Shown piece by piece: positions 33,563-45,229 of a DNA stretch of 64,000 nt (positions are counted from its first letter, which is position 1; every line of letters begins with the position of its first letter). Made by a program: the position numbers and the translations under genes. Under the pieces are notes generated by a model that was not told the DNA's origin, ran no database searches, and saw only the letters and a list, made by a program, of their open reading frames with translations. The DNA is from Gambelia wislizenii (taxonomy: Eukaryota; Chordata; Lepidosauria; Squamata; Crotaphytidae), in assembly GCA_030847615.1 (NCBI GenBank), contig JAUMIR010000001.1, forward strand, positions 165,761,001 through 165,825,000, given 5' to 3'.

Positions 33563-33694
33563 TACTTCCTAGCTAGGATGACTGGGATGGAAGGGCTTGT
33601 GAAAGTGTATGTTTAAAAACTACTTTCTTTGGTGAATGCTGCAGATTTAGCTGAGGTACGTGGAAGACTACTGTTGGAGATACAGAGGCATAGT

Positions 33695-33865
33695 AGAAAC
33701 AAATTATAGAGTTGGAAGGTACCACAAGAACCATCTAGTTCAATTCCTTGCCATGCAGGAATTCACAAGTAAACCACTCTTGAAAGATGCCCATCTAATC
33801 TCTGTTGAAGGACCTCCAAAGAAGGAAACTGCCCTCTAAGGCAATCCATTCCCCTATTGAACATT
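33695..33865 (-). mobile_element. CR1 LINE 3' end (minus)
   Basis: ATAGAGTTGGAAGGTACCAC, CATCTAGTTCAATTCC and TGCCATGCAGGAATTC, then GATGCCCATCTAATCTCTGT and CTCCAAAGAAGGAAACTGCC are the reverse of the CR1 3' terminal region. Only the 3' UTR is present. Confidence 0.85.
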
Positions 33866-33870
33866 TATTT

Positions 33871-33899
33871 ATTTATTTACCACATTGTGGTAAATAAAT
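33871..33899. repeat. Palindrome, 14-bp arms
   Basis: ATTTATTTACCACA and TGTGGTAAATAAAT surround a single T. A short duplicated block (GAGAAATTAGGACTGAG twice) follows at about 33910-33950. Confidence 0.85.
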
Positions 33900-34129
33900 G
33901 TGGGAATAATGTGAGAAATTAGGACTGAGGACTGAGAAATTAGGACTGAGTTTTAAGGTAGGTCACAACATTATTAAAACAAACAAACAGATAAAGTTAA
34001 AAACACAATAAGTTATAATATAAAGCTGATCATCATTTTGAACAATTCCATGGAATTAAAAGTACACCACAAAAAAGGGGAACATACATCAGCACAACCC
34101 CCTTTCCAGTTAAAAAAACCAACCTTTCA

Positions 34130-34694
34130 GGACATTATCAGACCACCACCCCTAAACCCCATTCTTTTGCTGGCATAACTTTGCCGTTTTTATGCCGGCA
34201 AAAGAATTTACCTGTAATCCCAGCAAAAGGCTTCCTAGCAATGAATGAGTGAACAGAGCTCTGTTCACTTCCTCGTTTGAAATCCCATGGATTCTCGTGA
34301 GAATACCTAGCATGGGAAATTCAAAAATAAAAACAAAAAGAACATTCAAAAAATTTCAAAATGCACAAAAACACATTTAAAAACTTCCAAGTAAACTGGG
34401 GAGGTCATAAAAAGTGTGTCACCTACCTAAATGTCACGACCTCACCCAGAACTGTTTTTTCTGTACCAGCCATTGATGCTGCATTCACGTGAGTACAATG
34501 GCGCGAAGTTTCAAGTGCCACCAATGCTGGGATAAAAGCACCACAGGGATCAATTGACCACCTGAGCCATCAATAAAAAAGTATGTTTTTTAACTGGACG
34601 TAATTGCAAAAGGGCAACCTCATGTGGTATACGCGCTCTTTCGCGATCATTAGCCGTTCTTATGATGCCTTTTTTGCCTTGTCTAATAAAGTCT
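34130..34694. mobile_element. MITE family 2, TCA target duplication
   Basis: The left end GGACATTATCAGAC and inverted right end AGACTTTATTAGAC are flanked by TCA (34127-34129, 34695-34697). The interior shares CATTGATGCTGCATTCAC and GATCAATTGACCACCTGAGC with the element at 16674. Length 565. Confidence 0.8.
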
Positions 34695-34802
34695 TCAGAC
34701 AGTCAGCTACCAAAAGCCTCCACATATCTCATCATACCTTGTTATAAGTACTGTTGGAACAGTTCTCTGTTCCTGGCAATTCCCATAAACTACTGTAATA
34801 CC

Positions 34803-34845
34803 TTGAATCTTCGTATGCGAAGAAAAGCCAGAGAGAGATTGTAAT
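34803..34845 (+). mobile_element. Extreme 3' end of the APE-type LINE family (plus)
   Basis: TCTTCG-TATG-CGAAGA followed by AAAGCCAGAGAGAGATTGTA is the inverted counterpart of 13013-13050. Only about 40 bases remain. Confidence 0.65.
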
Positions 34846-35677
34846 ACCAACATCTCTTCTGTCCTGCTGTTTATGGAAACTCTGTTCAGAAGTCATTTGA
34901 CACACAGATTTCTACAGAGACCATCAATTTTAACCGTACACTTGATTACCTTCTCTTTCCATTTTTCGGAAGGAGAAACTATTTCTAGGGTTCCATCAGA
35001 TGAAGCGAATGTTTTGGGAGATCACTGGAGGTTGTGGCATTTGTTTCTGTAGTACCAAGGGTGTTTTTTTTAAAAAAAATAAATCCAAAAGATGTTTTCC
35101 ATTGTCCTGGACTATTTTCTGGCAATTGCTGACATGAGTGGCAACATTGTATTCCCACTCTGAAGGGGAGGGGGGTTCTTTTTAAATTCCAAAACATATT
35201 AGAACAACAAATAGTCTCCTCTTCCTATCTGTCCTTTTAATTTCTTTGAAAAGGGTTCTTGTGCATCAGTAGAAGAGTACTTTTGCACTATTACACTGTA
35301 ATAGTGCACTATTACACTCTAAGAAACTGCTATTAAAAAATTCAGACAGGACATTGTCCTTTAGACCTTAGGACCACTTCAGCAAAGCATGAAGAGGCAT
35401 AGTGCAGGTCCAAGAAATCCCTACAAAACAACCCCTAAAAACAATGGGATGAGTGGATGTAAAGGTGAAATCCAGCAAAACTCAAGGACATGCTGTATAT
35501 TGCAAGAACTCAAATTTCCTTAAACCAGTCTCAAAGAGCCCATAGATTTAAAAAAAAATTATTTCAGCTTTGTTTAACAGCCTAGATATATATATCAGCA
35601 AGCTATGTGTTTCTTTTGTAGCTGTTAGCTTCAACAGAAAGTCCTGCAGCACTTGGACACTGAGTAGTTTATGCTGC
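34846..35677. other. Unassigned
   Basis: No gene. A perfect short hairpin (TGCACTATTA/TAATAGTGCA) lies near 35284-35308. Confidence 0.45.
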
Positions 35678-35682
35678 AAGCT

Positions 35683-36180
35683 TGTTGGGGCGTAGAAAGA
35701 CACGCTGTGTCCACCATGACCACCTGCAGAGTTGTTCCACATCGACAGGACGCCAAGGAGAAGGTTTCTGGAGAGACTTCTGCAAAAGATTTCAGGCTGA
35801 GAAGGAAACATTCCTTCACCCCAGCACACTGCCTTGAGCTCTGGTTTGCCAAATAAAGACAGCAACAAGGCCAGCCTTCACTCAACTTGAGGGCTTTAAT
35901 CTTTGTTTGCAGTATATTTACAATAAATATACAGAATATAGCACAATCTCTCTTAAACCAACAAACTGCTTCGCCAACCACCATCCACAACAAAGCCACA
36001 CTGGAGATAATTCCCATCTCCTTTTTATAGGCAGGTAAACAATGCCTGTTACATCAGGCATCTCAGGTGTGCATACTCTCAAATGCTAACTCACACACAC
36101 ACCTGCCACTGGAGCTTAACTACTTTCATTTCTAAGCTTACAGCTCCGTCTTGTGGTCACATCCATGTCATTTCCTGACA
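35683..36180 (-). mobile_element. Solo LTR with AAGCT target duplication
   Basis: The sequence runs from TGTTGGGGCG to CCTGACA, so both strands show TG...CA termini, with AAGCT immediately outside on both sides (35678-35682, 36181-36185). On the minus strand there is a TATA-like CCTATAAAAAGG (about 36035-36024) and an ATTAAA signal (about 35898), which sets the orientation. No internal domain adjoins it. The superfamily is unknown; 5-bp duplications fit Gypsy, Copia or BEL. Confidence 0.65.
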
Positions 36181-36185
36181 AAGCT

Positions 36186-36823
36186 TACCTCTACCTATCA
36201 GGGAGTAAACACCATTGAGGGGTATTCAGAATCGGCACCACTGAAGAACAGTGTCCACCAAAAGAATGCAGAAAGCGATTCCTCTTCTTTGTTGTTGGAG
36301 TAGCAACATAGCTGCACAATCTGTTATGGAGGCTTGGGAGCTATCCGGCAGCAGTTTTTTGGGGAGGGGAAGGGCCAGTTTAAGGAATTTTAGGGCCCCT
36401 TGCAATTTATTTTGGGGGGGGCCCATAAGTTTATCTCAGGTCAATCTAACCTAACCTATTCACAATATAGGATATTCAGATTATTACTAATAATGTTTCT
36501 GCAGGAGGAGGGTTACAACAGGGTTCCCCACAATGATGGGGCCCCCTGTGGCTGCAGGTGCTGCAGGGCACTTAAACCAGCCTTGGGGAGGGGCATGACT
36601 GGGCTGTAGAGGAGAGGATGAGAAAGTTGTACAAGTGAAAATCCATTTGTGTGACATGGGACTTCAACTGCTGATTCATGGACAGAATTGCACTATTAAT
36701 GGACAGATGTGTACAATCACACAATTTACAGTAGCAAAGCCATGTCATGTGCAGAACAAGTGAGGAGTGCATTCTCTTGAGGTACAAGAGTGGATGATAA
36801 AAGTTCATAAAAGTTAGCTTAAC
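36186..36823. other. Unassigned
   Basis: No coding frame or recognised repeat. G-runs lie near 36360 and 36412. Confidence 0.4.
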
Positions 36824-36826
36824 TTA

Positions 36827-37422
36827 GGGCCTATCCAAATGGTAAAAATAATCCAAATGGCAATCACATGGAAGGCAATCTGTCCAAACGGACATTCACA
36901 TAAATATGTCTCATTCATAAGGGGAGCAGCCAAATCCACTGTAAAGCTCTGAAGGGAAGTCTTTTGGAATTTTTCTCCGAGTTTCTAAAAAACTCTGTAG
37001 GGGATGCGAATGTCCAATCATTAAGACAGTTACATTCATGTTGCTGCAACTAGGCAGCAAATCTGATTGGCTGGATGAGCATGGGGGGTGGGGCTAACAC
37101 ATAGGGAAATGCGCCTGCTGCTGCCATGTTGGATTTTTGGCTAAGCGAGAGTCTGGTAAGTTGATAAACCAGTGATCTTTTACTCTCTTTTTTCCTTTTT
37201 GTAAATTTGAAATATTGCATGTGTGCACCATGGTAAACTGCTTTAAAAAAATTGACTGTGGCAGATTTAAAAGTGCAAGTAAATCACTCACAGCTGCCAT
37301 TTTGGCTAGGAGGTGTGCAGAGTTTGTGGGGGGCTCTATTGACCGTTAAGACAGGTTGCAGCGCTGTGAATGGCTTCTTCTTCTGAGGAGATCTTATTTT
37401 TCCCCCTCGTATAGACAGGACC
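36827..37422 (+). mobile_element. MITE family 1, TTA target duplication
   Basis: The left end GGGCCTATCCAAATGG and inverted right end GGTCCTGTCTATACGAGG are flanked by TTA on both sides (36824-36826, 37423-37425). The core has ATCTGATTGGCTGGATGAGC (about 37057), GGGTGGGGCTAACAC and GCTGCCATGTTGG (about 37119), shared with copies at 15900, 43182 and 47884. Confidence 0.85.
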
Positions 37423-37639
37423 TTATTCTTATCATTAGCTGCAATAAAGAGAGAGATGGTGTTTTCATTGCCCCATCCAAGGTAATTCCATATTTTCCCC
37501 ACTGTAATTCTGCTTATCTGCATGAAGTCTCAACTGAATTTAGTTCTAGTTCAAGAAGATTCTCCCTTCCTCACTCTCCCTTGAACAACAGAAGATCAAA
37601 AAGAACAAAGGGAAAAAAGCAGGCCTCCCAAACTGTGTG
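37423..37639. other. Unassigned
   Basis: Spacer without a recognised feature. Confidence 0.4.
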
Positions 37640-37858
37640 CATGTGGGTGGGCCTTCAAGTCATCTCTCGACTTACGGTGACCCCATGTGTTTCAAAGGGT
37701 TTTCTTAAAATACTCAGAGATGGTTTTGCCAGTTCCTTCTTCTGAAATACAGCCTACAACACCTGCTATTCATTGGTGGTCTCCCATCCTAGTACTAACC
37801 AAGGCTGACCCTGTTTAGCTTCCAAAATCAGACAGGATCTGCTGCCTTCAGGTATTTA
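37640..37858 (-). mobile_element. 5S rRNA-derived SINE (minus)
   Basis: 37751-37858 is the reverse of a degenerate 5S rRNA, including box C (GGTGGTCTCCCATCCTAGTA, reversed) and the box A/intermediate-element part (CCCTGTTTAGCTTCC, reversed). It joins the BovB-like tail in reverse (CTTCAAGTCATCTCTCGACT, TACGGTGACCCCATG) at 37640-37700. It is not a 5S gene: the 3' part replaces the end of the rRNA. Confidence 0.9.
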
Positions 37859-38162
37859 GGGGGGGGGAAACTAGAGTGTTTGGTTTGGTTAATATGAACT
37901 CTGGGACACCAGGACATATTGAACAGAGGAGTATCTATCAAAAATAGACATATCTATTAAGAGAGCTGAATGAGGGAATCTAAGTTTTGTAGCATTTTTT
38001 TTTCAAAGCAGAGAGCTAATCTTTATACACAGTAGATGAAGCAATAAACCAGTGACTGAATTACTTCAGAGCAAGGCTTTTGTGGCTCAGGGCAAAATGT
38101 GTGCTTGAGGCCTCTCCCTAAATTTAGCAACAGATGTTATTGCTGCTCTCTGGTCTGCTGAG

Positions 38163-38262
38163 GTATTTATTTATTTATTAATTTATTTTAGATGCTGCTT
38201 TTCTCCCAGAGTGGGACCCAAGATACAGTACCAAAATGTATTCTGCAATGTATTATATTGTT
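38163..38262 (-). repeat. L2-like LINE/SINE tail (minus)
   Basis: TATTTATTTATTTATTAATT then GCTTTTCTCCCAGAGTGGGA and CCCAAG is the reverse of the tail at 29155-29275. Confidence 0.5.
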
Positions 38263-38324
38263 TCTTTTTTCACTGCCCATACCATCCCAAGAACCATGTG
38301 GATACATGTTCCCCAATTCCACAC

Positions 38325-38575
38325 ACTCCATATTTTTATTTGTTTTTATTGTTAACATTTCTATTGCACCCTTCCTCCAACTTTCTCAAAGTGGTGGCAT
38401 ATATGGCTCTCCTCTCCTATCCCTACTTTATTTTCTCAGCACCTCTGTGGGTCAGACTGAGAGAGAGAGAGAGAGAGATTGGCTCAAGGTCACCCAGTGA
38501 GTTTGATGGCTCAGTAGAGACTACAACCTGGATCTCCCAAGTACAAGTCCAACACTACCAGTCATTACTACCCTG
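38325..38575 (-). mobile_element. tRNA-derived SINE with LINE-type tail (minus)
   Basis: On the minus strand: GGTAGTAATGACTGGTAGTG, GAGATCCAGGTTGTAGTCTC (box B region), AACTCACTGGGTGACCTTGA, CTCAGTCTGACCCACAGAG, and an A-rich tail. It has a different 3' part from the Sauria SINE (TATATGCCACCACTTTGAGA). A (GA)n run lies at 38459-38478. Confidence 0.75.
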
Positions 38576-40033
38576 TGACGTTACTAAGGCCGGTGTCACA
38601 CCTCCCTCCAATGGTGTCACCTGGTGTGGTTTGGCCTATCCACACTGCTCTAGTGCTGCCACTGCCATTGCCCTACATTGGCTGTAAAGCTTCTCTGTTT
38701 GAAATACCATTAGTGCCTCCAATGTTATGTTGCTTTGAGGAAATATGTTCATTTAAAATGGCAGCCATGCCTATTTCTCCAGTGCTCATCAGAGGGCCAG
38801 AGAAAGTCTAGTCCACGGTAGGCATTAGTGGTTGATCCTGCTTTGAGCTGGGGCCTTGGGAGCGGCCCAAAGATACCAGGTGCTGATTGGCCCTATTCTT
38901 CCCCAATAAATTTCCCTGAGCTTTCCATATATTCACCTTTGAAAAACTCTATAGAGAGGTAGGGTAAATTATATTTTTGGACTACTATTCCCAGGGGTTC
39001 TTACTCTATGGGCAGAGCTCTGGCAGATCCATATGTGATCCTTTAGATGTGTGATCCTTTATATTTGGAGTAATTACTTTGGAGCAATTTTATCTTGGTT
39101 ACATCAAGCCTTGAACTTTGCTGTGAACTTTGGCCACTGCAGCCACCGTGGAAATTCCTTTTGCTGCCCTATACTGAACCCTGAAATGTCACACTTGCTG
39201 GATGTATCAGCCTTGTGACCTTTCTCAGCCTCCATTTCTTATCACAGATTGCTTGAATTAATTGTTCACTGCCCACTGACCCAGAAGGCAGCTCTTGCTC
39301 TTCTCTCATCTCAGTCATTTTTTATGCCTCTGAAAGGGCCTGTGGAGCTTGCTGCTTCTGCATCACTATCCAATTTCAACCCATTGACTAAATTAGACCA
39401 CACTGTCGATGCTTCCAAGAGGGATATGTGACACTATGGACTGGCCGTCCTGAACAGGTTACTTTAAGGAAAAGTGTTTCCATAGCAACCCTGACTGATA
39501 AAGGCCTATTATTTCTGTTGTGTCCATTTTAAGACTAGACTGCAGTTGCCATAACAGCAAATGCAACATAAACATTTTTTATTGATGTTCAGAAAGATAT
39601 TCCAAATACAAAGCCCCACAACATTTCCATTACATGCAGTATCAGTTCTAATACTGCAAGTGAGAACAACCTGCCAAAATGTAGTCTGACAAAAGTCTAA
39701 ATTAGGCTACAACTTAACAAACCTCACTCTATTTTTCTTCATTCAAGATGGTAATATGCCCAGATTAGTAAATGTTCCACTGTTGACTCGAGATGAGAAG
39801 ATACTTTCAGGCAAAACATAGGCAGGGTTGTCCTGAAATATGTAGAATAGCAAAAGCTAGGCACATATGTCCCACCAATTCAAGGTGCACAGATCAGTCA
39901 AATTATTTTGGCACCTGAGTCACACCCCTCATTTTCTTTCTTTCTCTCTCCCTGCAGGAAATAAAAATACAACAACAGTAAATTAAATAACTATCAGTAA
40001 GTTAGTTAAATAACTAAATTAGCAGTTTAACAG
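38576..40033. other. Unassigned, about 1.4 kb
   Basis: No gene. A short hAT-like phrase (GGACTACTATTCCCAGGGG, about 38978) is present. The rest is unassigned. Confidence 0.35.
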
Positions 40034-40036
40034 TAA

Positions 40037-40346
40037 GTAGATTCTCAGATGTTTGAAAAAGCCCCAAAGGAGCTTGCGAGAATGATGTCACTATACCGGG
40101 AATGGGTCCTGGTATCATACAACGTCATTCTCCTCACATGCTTGCTCTGTCCTCCCTCTATGGTGATGTGAGGAAAAAGGCACTGCTTTTGATTACCGGA
40201 AATTTCCACTAATGAAAAGTGATGTCTTTTTCATCATGTCAGCATGGAGGGAGGATGTAGCAAGCATACCAGGACGATTGTTCCTGGTACAGTGACATTG
40301 CTCTTTTGAGCTGCTTTGGGACTTTTTCAAGCATCTGATAATCTCC
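40037..40346. mobile_element. Foldback element, TAA target duplication
   Basis: The left end GTAGATTCTCAGATGTTTGA and inverted right end GGAGATTATCAGATGCTTGA are flanked by TAA (40034-40036, 40347-40349), then continue as AAAAGCCCC/GGGACTTTTT. The arms pair over most of 310 bases with moderate divergence. It links family 2 termini to the foldback group. Confidence 0.8.
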
Positions 40347-40349
40347 TAA

Positions 40350-42536
40350 ATTAAATAACTAATAATGTGTTGCGTGTTCATGACAGACAAAATCAACAGC
40401 ATGAATGGCTTCACTCTATTGGATGCTGAAATTGGACTGCAAGGACAATTCAGTATGGACTGGAGCCTTGTACATAAATATGTAAGGGAGGAGCCATGAC
40501 TCAGTGAGGAAGTTTAAGTTTTAAGCTGAGTTATTGTAGTAATGGCTCTGAGCATGAATTATGACCAACAAAGCCCCTATTGAAAACTACACTTCAGCAT
40601 GAATTCATTATATTAAACTTGGGAGAGTTCCCATTCTCCACCTTCTGCAACACCTACTGACCCACTTTATAAAGCTGTTGTACAGATTACAGAGATAATA
40701 TATTGTTTGAAAATTAGGAATAATGATGTTATAAATCCACACATATGTGTAGAAAGGAACATTGTAACTGGTGATCTTTCCTGGATCATTTTGCCACAAC
40801 AAAGGGAAAAACTGCTTCTACTCCAGCTATTCACACAAGAAGAGTCTTGTCCCATACTGAATTAAGGAGTTCTTAATTTAGAAGAATGGGAAGACCTGAA
40901 AATCATCTAGGCCAAATGCAGTATAAAAGTAAGCGTTTATAACCCTATAATCTTCCCAATAACATATAATGTTCTTACAGACTCGTTAAAACTAGGCCCT
41001 AATGGTTGGGTAATGTTGATCACATGATGCTAAGCTCTCTCTGGCTAGCCCCCATACTTCACTATAATTATAAACAGAAGGTCTAGGAACTTGCATGTTC
41101 ATAATCATAATGCAAAATGTAGGAAATGGCCCCAGCATAGAAGCCGAAAACTAGAGAAAATTAAGCAGGCATAAATCATACTGAAATCAGCAGAGCTTAA
41201 GCACATAAGCACATTCACCTCATTATGTGTCAACAAGGGAGAAAGCTTTCTCTGTTATCTCTCCCCATGTTGTTTTCAAAATCAATGTGCTCTGAATGAA
41301 CTATCACAGCAAGTGGAACAAAATAATTTTGCCTGTGAAGAAGGTACATGGAAATGCATCAAGCATCTTTTTTTACAGTATCTCCATAGCAAGGCTTAAG
41401 TTGAGGCTTTGTTATTATTTATACATTTATTTGGAGAGAGGGCTTGAAGACCAAAATGATAGGAACTCAAAAAAGGAGGAGGAAAGTTATTTGCAAGTTC
41501 CTGTCTCCTGCCTTGTTCCTAGGCACAGACGCAATTCTTAGGTCTCTAAAGCTGGAACCGAAGTTGGTCATGTCAGCAAACCAGACAAAAAGGATTATGT
41601 ACTTTTAATAGTTGCATAGACTATGGGAAGATTAAGGAACCCTGTTCTCCTTTGTATCTGATCACTTAAGTCAGATTGCCCAATCTGCCTACCTACTCAG
41701 GACTCAGATTTAGAAGTACAGTACTTGGTTTTCTGCAGCTGCCGGCACTTTCTTCAGAAATTCTGCAGCAGTTGCCAAATGCTCATAAAATTCTTGTCTC
41801 AGCAAAATATGTTTGGCCCTATATATCAGAATTGTTAAGTATCTAACAGGCAGACAAACCCTGTCAGCACCCAGGAAAATATAACACTGATTAAAGCTAA
41901 AACAAGTTGAGGTTTAATAAGTTTTAGTGTGCAGTATGCTAATGATTGAAGAACAAAATAATAAATAAAAGTGAATCATGACAGCAAAGGTGTGATTTTG
42001 TTATAGCTTTCCCATAAGTCTGGGTACACTTCTCCCGTACACATATTTTCCAAACTGAAACAGAAATCTAGCACAAACCAAAAGTGTAAGGGTTCCTTCT
42101 TTGATACATCCAAGGCATGAACATGAATTCCCAGGAAGAAAATGTATATTTTAGGTGTCAGGCAATTCAGTGTTGGGATTTCTTAAGCAAGAGAGCAGGC
42201 AAAAGTTGCACATCAGGAGCAGGATATACTTTTATGAGCAGTAAAGCACTGGATTTGATTTCAGCCTAGATTGATGTTTATGGTACCTATACTACACAGT
42301 GAGGGGAACAAATCATCTGATGGGACTGAAGAGCTTCCTTGCCTACTCTTCACACAACAGATGGGAAAGCTGAGGCTCAGCTGCCTTTCTCTGAGGTCTG
42401 CCCATTGCAAAGAAAATCCTGCTTCTCCTTTAATTTTAAAAGGTGTTCTGTCTCTCATTATTACATAACCTCACCTATTCCCATCTTCCACCTTCCTCAG
42501 GAGATGCATCGACCTGGAAGTGTGTCATCATAGATG
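40350..42536. other. Unassigned, about 2.2 kb
   Basis: No coding region or recognised repeat. This is among the longest stretches without an identified element. Confidence 0.35.
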
Positions 42537-42805
42537 TTGAATGTATCTACAGTACACAGTTAAAGCAGTGTGATACCATTATTATTGTAATGGCTCCATA
42601 CTATACGAAGCCTGAGATTTGTAGCTCGCTGGGGGACTTCAAATTCTCTGATAGGCAGCTCTGTTGGGATAGTTCAGGGGAGTGGAGTGGAGCTCTTCAA
42701 CAGAGAAGTCTAAGTACCTCACCAAATTATCAAGTCCAGGATGGAACTATGACAGATAAAGTGGCATTAAACTATTAAAACTGTGTTGTATAGATACACT
42801 CTGAA
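42537..42805. mobile_element. MITE with GTATCTA-type inverted ends
   Basis: The left end GAATGTATCTACAGTACACA and inverted right end GAGTGTATCTATACAACACA pair. Inner patches TTTGTAGCTCGCTGGGG and AACAGAGAAGTCTAAGTACC belong to a common lizard small-element family. The target duplication could not be set. Confidence 0.6.
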
Positions 42806-43178
42806 AATTCATAAAAGAAGGCACAGAAACTATAGTTTAGGCATTCTCTTCCATATGCTCAACTATAATGTGAGAAGCAGAATGGGGCCAGCATCCCTGT
42901 AACACCCCCACTGGCATTACTGTTCCCATGTATGGAAAGACATGCTATTATGCTTGTAAGAACTCCCTCCTTCCCCAGTGTCAAATATTTGACATGCAAA
43001 TTTCCACATCACAGGAAGAAAAGAGTCTACCTCTGAATGGCAGTGTCTTCTCTACAAAAGGGTCTCCCTCCAGTGTGTGGAGCACAAAACTGAGAATTGT
43101 GACATTTGCAGCAAAGACAATGAGCATGGCCTCACTCTTCCCATGATATGGTTATTAATTTGTGTGAGGGGGTACATC
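42806..43178. other. Unassigned
   Basis: No feature was seen. Confidence 0.4.
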
Positions 43179-43181
43179 TAA

Positions 43182-43768
43182 GAGGTCATCTATATGAACT
43201 CTCCCCAAAACAGAGTGATCCACAATATAGACAATTCACAGCAGCTACGACTTGTCTTAATGGTCTTACACCCCATAAACTTTGCATGCCTCTAGACAAG
43301 ATGGCAGCTGCGAGTGAATTACTTGCATTTTTAAGTTTGGTGCCCCCAAACATTTTTTAAAGAACCCTATTTCCACAGAGTGCATAAGCAGTATTTCACC
43401 TTTAAACAAAACAAAAACAAAAACAAAAATAGAAAAAACAACATCCTGTTTTGTTGCCTTAGCAAGCGATTGCTAAGGTGAAAATCGAACATGGTGGCAG
43501 TGGGCGCTTGCCCTGTTAGCAAACCCCACCCCCTACGCTCATCCATACAATCAGCTTATGTTTCCTTTCCTATGTGAAAGTGATTCAAATTGAATTGCTT
43601 GTCCATAGTGCATTTCCATTGGAGTTTTTAAAAAACTCGGGGGGGGGAGTTTATGATGTTTTTGCCCCCCCTCTTTCTGAATACAGTGAAATGATGGGGG
43701 ATGCCATTAAGACAGCCCGTATTCTCCTTGCATTCTGTGAGGAGTATTTTCACCATTTAGACAACCCC
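43182..43768 (-). mobile_element. MITE family 1 (inverted), TAA target duplication
   Basis: The left end GAGGTCATCTATATGAAC and inverted right end GGGGTTGTCTAAATGG are flanked by TAA (43179-43181, 43769-43771). Read on the minus strand the core matches the other copies: the CCAAT region (complement of ATACAATCAGCTTATG, about 43546), GGGGTGGGGTTTGC and ACTGCCACCATGTTCG (about 43500-43485). A hairpin CTTAGCAAGCGATTGCTAAG lies at 43458-43477. Confidence 0.8.
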
Positions 43769-43845
43769 TAAGGAGGACTTCTGGCATTCCTGAATGTGGT
43801 TCCAAAGAAACCATCTATTTACTGCAATCTTTTTCTGGTTCTGCC

Positions 43846-43963
43846 CAGTGCTTTGAAAACTTCTTGTTTGCATGTGTGGAGAATTACAACTCCCAGAGTG
43901 TCCCAGCATCACTACTGGGAGATTCAGGGATTTTGTCCAAAAACTTAGCATTTGCAAACTCTG
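43846..43963. mobile_element. hAT MITE with 8-bp target duplication
   Basis: The ends CAGTGCTTTGAAAAC and (inverted) CAGAGTTTGCAAATG are of CAG...CTG type. GTTCTGCC (43838-43845) and GTTCTACC (43964-43971) flank it with one difference: an 8-bp duplication typical of hAT. The interior pairs ATTACAACTCCCAGAGTGTC with GGGAGATTCAGGGATTTTGT. Length 118. Confidence 0.8.
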
Positions 43964-44069
43964 GTTCTACCAATACTATTTCAAATAACAACGAACCAGG
44001 ATGTTTCATCTGTAGATTCATTGTCATTTTATATATTTTTTCTTCAGTAAAATCCTCAAGAGCTATGCA

Positions 44070-44303
44070 CAGTTAGCCTGCTGTATCCACGGGTTTTGAA
44101 TCCACATATTCAACCAATCACAGCTTGAAAATATTGGGGGGTGGCGTTTACAAAAAGCAAACCTTTCTGTTTGCCATTATATATAAGGGGCACCATTTTA
44201 CTATGCCGTTGTATATAATGGGACATGAGCATCTATAGATTTTGGTATCCACAGGGGAGGGGGGTCCTGGAACCAAACCCCAAAGGATACCAAGGGGCCA
44301 CAG
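44070..44303. mobile_element. Tigger/pogo-like MITE
   Basis: CAGTTAGCCTGCTGTATCCA and the inverted right end CTGTGGCCCCTTGGTATCC enclose TTGCCATTATATATAAGGGG and ACTATGCCGTTGTATATAAT, also seen at 47503-47732. Right flank TA; left flank CA (decayed TA). Confidence 0.75.
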
Positions 44304-44305
44304 TA

Positions 44306-45009
44306 ATGCTGGGGATATATTATTTTATTTTACTCTTATTCCTAGTGCATCTGGAGCACCTGAGATCATAATCATTTTATCTATATTGGTAATTTCCCTT
44401 CACTTATACATAAAAAAACCATGGTAATGCAGAAAGATGCATATGAACTATTATATTCATATAAATAATAGCAGCTGACATCTCATACAGTTATAAAAAT
44501 ATTCTGATAAATAGAGCAGCTTAAATGGCCAGAGAAGGCACTTTTATTAGCTGGGCTAACTGCACAAAGCTAGTTTTAATGAGATCTCTGAAGATTTGCT
44601 CTCTAGTGGGAAGTCCTATTACTGGATTTAAATCCCATCTTATCTTCAATTAGGCTTCCACTTGTCTCAACAATACTCTGATGACTCACAAGCTTCCTAA
44701 GTTGTTTAGCATTATCTGGACACAGGAAAGAGTGTCACCAAGCTCTCTCTATACCAGAACTGTTAGCCTCTAGTCTGTTTCATAAGAAATACCATCAGCA
44801 CAAGTTAAAAATGGAGAAGCACACTATTTGCACATTTCAATGTGGGCTTGGTTGGGTTTGTACATCTTATTCCCACAAAAATGGTTCCATAATGCAGTGT
44901 GTTTCTAGCCTTTGCTTTCAAGAAATTCCTTGAATTTGCCTTATTGGAGGCCTGCTGGACAGGATAACATTTTCATTCTTACAGTGGTTTGAATATTGCT
45001 ATTGCCTAT

Positions 45010-45010
<1 letters not shown>
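44306..45010. other. Unassigned
   Basis: No coding frame or recognised repeat over about 0.7 kb. Confidence 0.4.
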
Positions 45011-45041
<31 letters not shown>

Positions 45042-45160
45042 CGTTATTTATATCCCGCCTCTCCCATGAGGTTTCGGGCGGTAATGACATCAGTGTACAC
45101 AGTATTCTATAACAACATAACATAACCCTCAATTCTCTGCCCCAAAAGTTGTATCTATTT
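45011..45160 (-). repeat. (AAT)n and reversed LINE/SINE tail
   Basis: (AAT)n at 45011-45041 followed by CGTTATTTATATCCCGCCTC and CCATGAGGTTTCGGGCGG, a common reptile LINE/SINE 3' end in reverse. Confidence 0.6.
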
Positions 45161-45229
45161 CTTTCTGCCAGTGAAATGGTTGCTCCTTGTATAATGGTGT
45201 TCTTCTGACCACAGCAGTCTTCCACAAAC

